Shown: positions 24,299 to 27,809 of the stretch, piece by piece
Position numbering within the stretch: the first letter of the stretch is position 1
How the letters are laid out: each line of letters begins with the position of its first letter
From: Triparma columacea
Lineage: Eukaryota > Sar > Bolidophyceae > Parmales > Triparmaceae
Direction of reading: 5' to 3'
Length of the DNA: 27,809 nucleotides
Assembly: GCA_030267965.1 (NCBI GenBank)
Contig: BRYA01000739.1
Location: 1-27,809, forward strand
Notes under the pieces: model-generated
Told to the model about the DNA's origin: nothing
Database searches by the model: none
Seen by the model: the letters and a program-made list of their open reading frames with translations, nothing else
Position numbers and translations under genes: made by a program

Positions 24299-26550
24299 AT
24301 GAAGGAAGCTCCAACTACATATTTAGGTGTAGATGAGAAGAGATGGGGAAAGAATACTGGTGAGATAGTATGGTACGGGATTAGGGTTGTATGTGTTGTA
24401 TTTTGGTGTGTATAATAGTTAGGGTTATTGATATTGTGGCATTGTGGGATATTTATTTTTAGACGATGACTTTAAAAATGGAGAAAATGGAGGAAATTGC
24501 GAAAATGAACGTGATTTTATACCTCAAACTCATCCACTTACACATCATACACTATACACACATACACCTACACAATAATAACAACAAATAGGATGGATAA
24601 AAGTTGATGATACTATATGTGTTACAACAAATGATGGCAATGAGAGATGTCCACACTACAATACGCAATCTGATGCGGAGTCCTCATTACACTCCTCACC
24701 ACACTCCACACCACCAATACATCTACTTATTGCATCATATAGAGATAGATTATGCCCAAGGACACTACATAATGCATTCTCAAAGGCTAAATATCCAAAT
24801 AGATTATTCATTAGGATTATTGAACAAAGACAACCAAACTCTGACCTATTAGATGATCAGTCTTGTTGGGACAGGTATTGTGAGGAGGTGAGATTGAGAC
24901 AAGAGAATGAGAGATTGAGAGAATAAGAGAATGAGAGAGTGGGGGAGGAACAACGGCTGAGGAGCTTCAGGATGAGAATGAGGAGGAGCGCATAAGAGGA
25001 GCACATGAAATAAGCACATGAAATTCATGAGCACATAAAGTGCTACATACATATTACAACCACCCTTCACTTCCCTTCACTCACCCCCCACTCACCACCA
25101 CCACCACCGTACCCACAGTACAACAAATCCTGCTCACAATACAGCCAAAACATCTACATCCACAATGTCGACAGCCGCTCTAGTAAGGGTCCCACCGACG
25201 CCCGTTCCAAGCTCTCCTCCCTCATCCTCTACGACTACCTCCACCCCACCTCCCCCATCCTCTCCCCCGTCTCCCCCACCGACTACTGCATGCAGACGGA
25301 CTCCCACATGGACTTCAGCCCTGGCTTTGACACTTCCCTGGTAGAGATGCACGGTAGGACGAAGAACGACTACGCTGTACTTAGCACTTACGTATCACCG
25401 ATTGAGAACACGGACAGGAACGAAGTTGAGGTACCACTATTATGCATGGTCGCATTCACAGCGACTATGAGGAACTGGGGGACGAAGGCATGCAGGAATT
25501 TAAGAACACCCAAATTAACTAACGCACTTTGGGGGGCGGGACTATCTTTCCATAGGTGCCACGGGGAGGTGAGAACGAATTTATAGGGAATTAGCGACAG
25601 TGATTATATAGTTGACGGAGAAGATGTATTCACACCAAATTCCAAAAACCCATTTAACGCAACTTCGCTCACCTCCGTTATTTTTCTCTCCCCTTCCCCC
25701 CCTCCCCCCTTTCCCCCAAACTCCCTAGTTAAACGTCCCATACGATCCTTACCTTCCGCACGTATTCGATGGCGAGGAAGTATCCCGTGGTATCCGTTTC
25801 TTCACATTCGGTTACGACACCTACGCGCCTGATTTAGTTCTAGTTACGCATGATTATAACGGACACCAGGGTAACCCCGTTGTACATACTTGGGGGGGGA
25901 ATAAAGGAGAGAACAATAATATGCTGAGGGGTGGGGAGGGGAAGGAGGAGGAGGGGAAAGGGTTCCTAGATGAGGTTAATAGGGTTTGGGATATGGTGGA
26001 TATAAAGGGACTACAGAGGTGAGGAAAATTAGTGAACGGCTGGTGAGGAATTGGATTACCGCCGTCTCAAGGCTTTCAAGGTATGAAATCTAACACAACA
26101 CTTTCCGTTTTCGACTCGTTTTCTCTCTCACACACTTAAAGGGTTAACTTACTAATGGGTATTAACAACTCCTCCCCTACAGTCGCCTCAAAAATCCGCG
26201 CCTCCCGTTACGGTCTCGGTACGAAACGCACGCTTACCCAGGCCCTTGATTTCATGGGAGTCGACGTGGTAGGTAAGAAGATGGTTGAAAATAAATGCGG
26301 GAATCTATATTGGGTACCGTGGGATTTAATAGAGGGGGAGGAGGATTATGGGGTGGGGGATACTTTGAGGAGGGGGATATGGGAGGATGAGGGGAAGGTA
26401 CTGGTCGGACCGAAGAGGGAGGAGGGAGGGAGGAGGGGGAATGAACATTTGGGGAAACAATCGGCTATGATGGGGGTTTGCGGGGTGGCGTTCGTGGTTA
26501 TCTTATGGTTTATGGGGAGGGGGAGGAAATTGAGAAGACACACGAACTGA
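24299..26550 (+). CDS. GT60 family GlcNAc-transferase-like protein, six exons
   Basis: Model: 24299-24359, 24463-24510, 24592-24887, 25119-25568, 25729-26018, 26142-26550, phases consistent throughout; about 517 residues. GT60 (Skp1 hydroxyproline N-acetylglucosaminyltransferase) landmarks appear in order across exons: IASYRD with LHNAFSKAKYPNRLFI (exon 3), SKGPTDAR, QTDSHMDFSPGFD with the DxH-type metal site, YAVLSTYV and KLTNALWGAGLSF (exon 4), VPYDPYLPHVFDGEEVSRG and FGYDTYAPD (exon 5), SRYGLGTKRTL and DFMGVD (exon 6). No single open frame holds the gene, which is why splicing must be assumed. In exon 1 the frame is open from 24152 and would encode a membrane anchor (CCLLVVVCVFVVIYSV), but no in-frame ATG precedes it. 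The C terminus has a second hydrophobic segment (MMGVCGVAFVVILWFMG) and a basic tail. The acceptor of exon 3 is poor in pyrimidines and its upstream donor is GTGATT, so exon 2 is the least sure. Confidence 0.8.
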
Positions 26551-26806
26551 AGTGGGGACCTTACTTTGTTGTTGTAGTAAAAAGAACGAGGAAGGCATAT
26601 TTTATCCCTTTCCAATCCATTTCAATCCATTTCAATTGAGATCGTACGCATAAAATATAATGATATGTTTGACTATATATAATTTAATACTCCTTACAAC
26701 GTTCTTATGCTCTCTCTTGTCCCTTCTCTCAGCAACACACCTCTCCGTTAAGAGCGAGTGGAAGTAACCGTAATAGAAGTACTCTTCACTCCTCAGCGCT
26801 CTAACC
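26551..26806. other. Noncoding spacer before the repeat zone
   Basis: No frame, RNA gene or strong signal is seen. A small tandem CAATCCATTT pair lies at about 26613-26635. This is the transition from genes to repeats. Confidence 0.5.
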
Positions 26807-26900
26807 TAGATTAAAATGAAGCCCTTGACAGCGCGGTGCGGAGGGTACCTTCAGATATTATAAAGACGCGTGTAGTAAAGACCTGAGGGCCTTCAACATA
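26807..26900 (+). repeat. Diverged direct repeat, left copy
   Basis: Matches 27117-27209 over about 93 bp: both begin TAGATTAAA(A)TGAA and share TACCTTCRGAT and ACGCGTGTWGTAAAGA in the same order. The pair flanks the 32-bp tandem array. Confidence 0.75.
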
Positions 26901-26905
26901 AAAAA

Positions 26906-27058
26906 GCCTTAACAGAATGGGCCTTCCTCACTAAAAGGCGTTAACAGAATGGGCCTTCCTCGTTAGAAGGCGTTAACAGAATGGGCTTTCGTTATAAAAA
27001 GGCGTTAACAGAATGGGCTTTCCTCATTAAAAGGCCTTCACAGAATGGGCCTTCTACA
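26906..27058 (+). repeat. 32-bp tandem array, four units plus a partial
   Basis: Units start at 26906, 26938, 26970, 27002 and 27034, an exact 32-bp period. The invariant core is ACAGAATGGGC; the most typical unit starts GCGTTAACAGAATGGGC. Each junction carries AAGGC and, 14 bp on, GCCTT or GCTTT, so every unit can form a small hairpin. The last unit is partial and diverges after CCTTC. Confidence 0.9.
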
Positions 27059-27116
27059 CCGAACCCGAACACCGAGTAACCCAAACAACCAGATCGCAAC
27101 GCTTTTTCAATTTGAA

Positions 27117-27209
27117 TAGATTAAATGAAAGCTCTCGTTAACGCTGTTCTAACGATACCTTCGGATCTTGTTTAAACGCGTGTTGTAAAGAGATATAGGC
27201 ATTTTTAAC
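27117..27209 (+). repeat. Diverged direct repeat, right copy
   Basis: Partner of 26807-26900, offset by 310 bp. It is followed by CACCGAACCCGA motifs (27223-27250), also present at 27058-27070. Confidence 0.75.
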
Positions 27210-27254
27210 CCTCCCCGAATCTCACCGAACCCGAATTTCACCGAACCCGAGCCA

Positions 27255-27390
27255 GACGGGGAAGGGGAAGGGGAGGGGAGAAGGGGAAGGAACAGAAACA
27301 GAAAGGAGGGGGAAGGAGGGGAAGGGGAACCCAAAAGGGGAGGGAAAGGGAACAGGACCACGAGACGACACTCGAGAGGGGAAGGGGAAC
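27255..27390. repeat. Polypurine tract (GGGGAAGG-type)
   Basis: About 130 bp that are nearly all purine on the plus strand, built from GGGGA and GGGGAAG units with many runs of three or more G. It could form quadruplex or triplex DNA. It gives rise to spurious Pro/Phe-rich minus-strand frames. Confidence 0.8.
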
Positions 27391-27530
27391 AAAGCCATAA
27401 ACACACATAAACATATAAACACACACTCTGATGACACTCTCCACTCATCAGAGTGTGTGTTTATATGTTTATGTGTGTTTATATATTAAACTACACCCAT
27501 TCTGTTGGTGTATTATGGCTTTGTTCCCCT
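27383..27530. repeat. Outer arms of the interrupted inverted repeat
   Basis: AGGGGAACAAAGCCATAA (27383-27400) is the exact reverse complement of TTATGGCTTTGTTCCCCT (27513-27530). The left side runs straight into the inner arm, but on the right about 30 bp (27483-27512) intervene. That insert contains CCCATTCTGTT, the reverse complement of the AACAGAATGGG core of the 32-bp array. Confidence 0.9.
27397..27482. repeat. Perfect inverted repeat, 38-bp arms, 10-bp loop
   Basis: Left arm 27397-27434 and right arm 27445-27482 are exact reverse complements (arm ends ATAAACACACATAA and CACTCTGATGA); the spacer is CACTCTCCAC. It could extrude as a long hairpin. Confidence 0.95.
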
Positions 27531-27590
27531 ATTGATGGATTGATGGATCCTGGGGTTTTTTCCAATTTAGGAGATTTAGAGGCCACTTTA

Positions 27591-27759
27591 CCCAAAAACG
27601 GATTCCCAAAAACGGATGAGACGATTTTTCCCAAAAAAGGATAGATTATTCCCAAAAACGGACGATTTGCGTGCCAAAAACGGATGAGACGATTTTCCCC
27701 AAAAAAGGATAAATTATTCCCCAAAAAGGATAGATTATTCCCAAAAACGGACGATTTGT
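27591..27759 (+). repeat. CCCAAAAACGGA higher-order tandem array
   Basis: About eight diverged units start near 27591, 27604, 27629, 27651, 27673, 27697, 27719 and 27740. Three unit types recur in the same order: one followed by TGAGACGATTTT, one AAAAAAGGAT-WRATTATT, and one followed by CGATTTGYG. This makes a higher-order repeat of about 70-90 bp, present twice. Confidence 0.85.
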
Positions 27760-27770
27760 GATAACATGTT

Positions 27771-27809
27771 CCCTTTCCCTTTCCCTTTCCCTTTCCCTCC
27801 CCCCCCCCC
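27771..27809 (+). repeat. (CCCTTT)n and terminal C homopolymer
   Basis: Four CCCTTT units, CCCT, then 11 C to the edge. The sequence stops inside a homopolymer, which suggests an assembly or contig end. Confidence 0.85.

Noticed and set aside
24604..24852. 82-residue open frame rich in His and Tyr
   Set aside because: It overlaps exon 3 of the GT60 gene in another frame. The GT60 frame holds the conserved IASYRD block here.
26906..27058. Possible CRISPR array (regular 32-bp spacing)
   Set aside because: The units are contiguous, with no unique spacers, drift along their whole length, and sit in a eukaryotic genome with no cas genes.
27149..27448. Three overlapping minus-strand frames rich in Pro, Phe and Ser
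   Set aside because: They are translations of the polypurine tract and show no coding character.
27771..27809. Telomere
   Set aside because: The motif is CCCTTT, not a known TTAGGG-type repeat, and the C-rich strand faces the end, opposite to a right-hand telomere.

Overview
The window is eukaryotic nuclear DNA, most likely from a photosynthetic stramenopile (heterokont alga). Evidence: short GT-AG introns (about 80-190 bp, donors nearly all GTGAG), genes with no operon logic, a rubredoxin protein with a heterokont-style bipartite plastid leader (signal peptide, then a Phe at the predicted cleavage site), and enzyme families that co-occur in such algae (fungal-type carnitine acetyltransferase, GT60 glycosyltransferase, Tubby, PGM2). 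The group assignment is inference; no rRNA or organelle marker is present.

Layout, left to right: phosphoglucomutase PGM2 (-, runs off the left edge, possible mitochondrial presequence); a decayed partial copy of the next gene; an ankyrin/MYND-finger protein (+); a membrane-anchored plastid rubredoxin (+); DUS1 tRNA-dihydrouridine synthase (-) divergent from TRM7 tRNA 2'-O-methyltransferase (+, one intron); a carnitine O-acetyltransferase (-, at least two introns plus a disputed 41-nt segment); a 1278-residue secretory protein fusing TPRs, a GT41 (OGT/SPY-like) domain and a GT2-like domain (-); phosphopantothenoylcysteine synthetase (+, one repeat-bearing intron); a five-exon Tubby-domain gene (-); a SAM-like protein (+); a small hypothetical (-); a small single-pass membrane protein (+); DPH3 with an added tail anchor (-); an SH3BGRL-like thioredoxin-fold protein (+, one intron); RRS1 (-); a mitochondrial-carrier protein (+); a 96-residue hypothetical (-); and a six-exon GT60 glycosyltransferase (+). 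From PPCS onward strands alternate strictly.

After about 26.55 kb no gene is visible. The last 1.25 kb is stacked repeats: a 32-bp tandem array flanked by diverged ~93-bp direct repeats, a polypurine tract, a perfect 38-bp-arm inverted repeat nested in a larger interrupted one, a CCCAAAAACGGA-based higher-order array, then (CCCTTT)n and a C homopolymer at the edge. This looks subtelomeric or otherwise repeat-rich, but it is not a canonical telomere.

Functional themes: tRNA/translation (DUS1, TRM7, DPH3, RRS1), carbon and acyl/CoA metabolism (PGM2, carnitine acetyltransferase, PPCS, carrier), and glycosylation (TPR-GT41-GT2 fusion, GT60). The strongest oddities are the fused secretory glycosyltransferase, the tail-anchored DPH3, the frameshift-or-microintron in the acetyltransferase, and the nested inverted repeat. 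No defence system, CRISPR array or virus-derived element was found.
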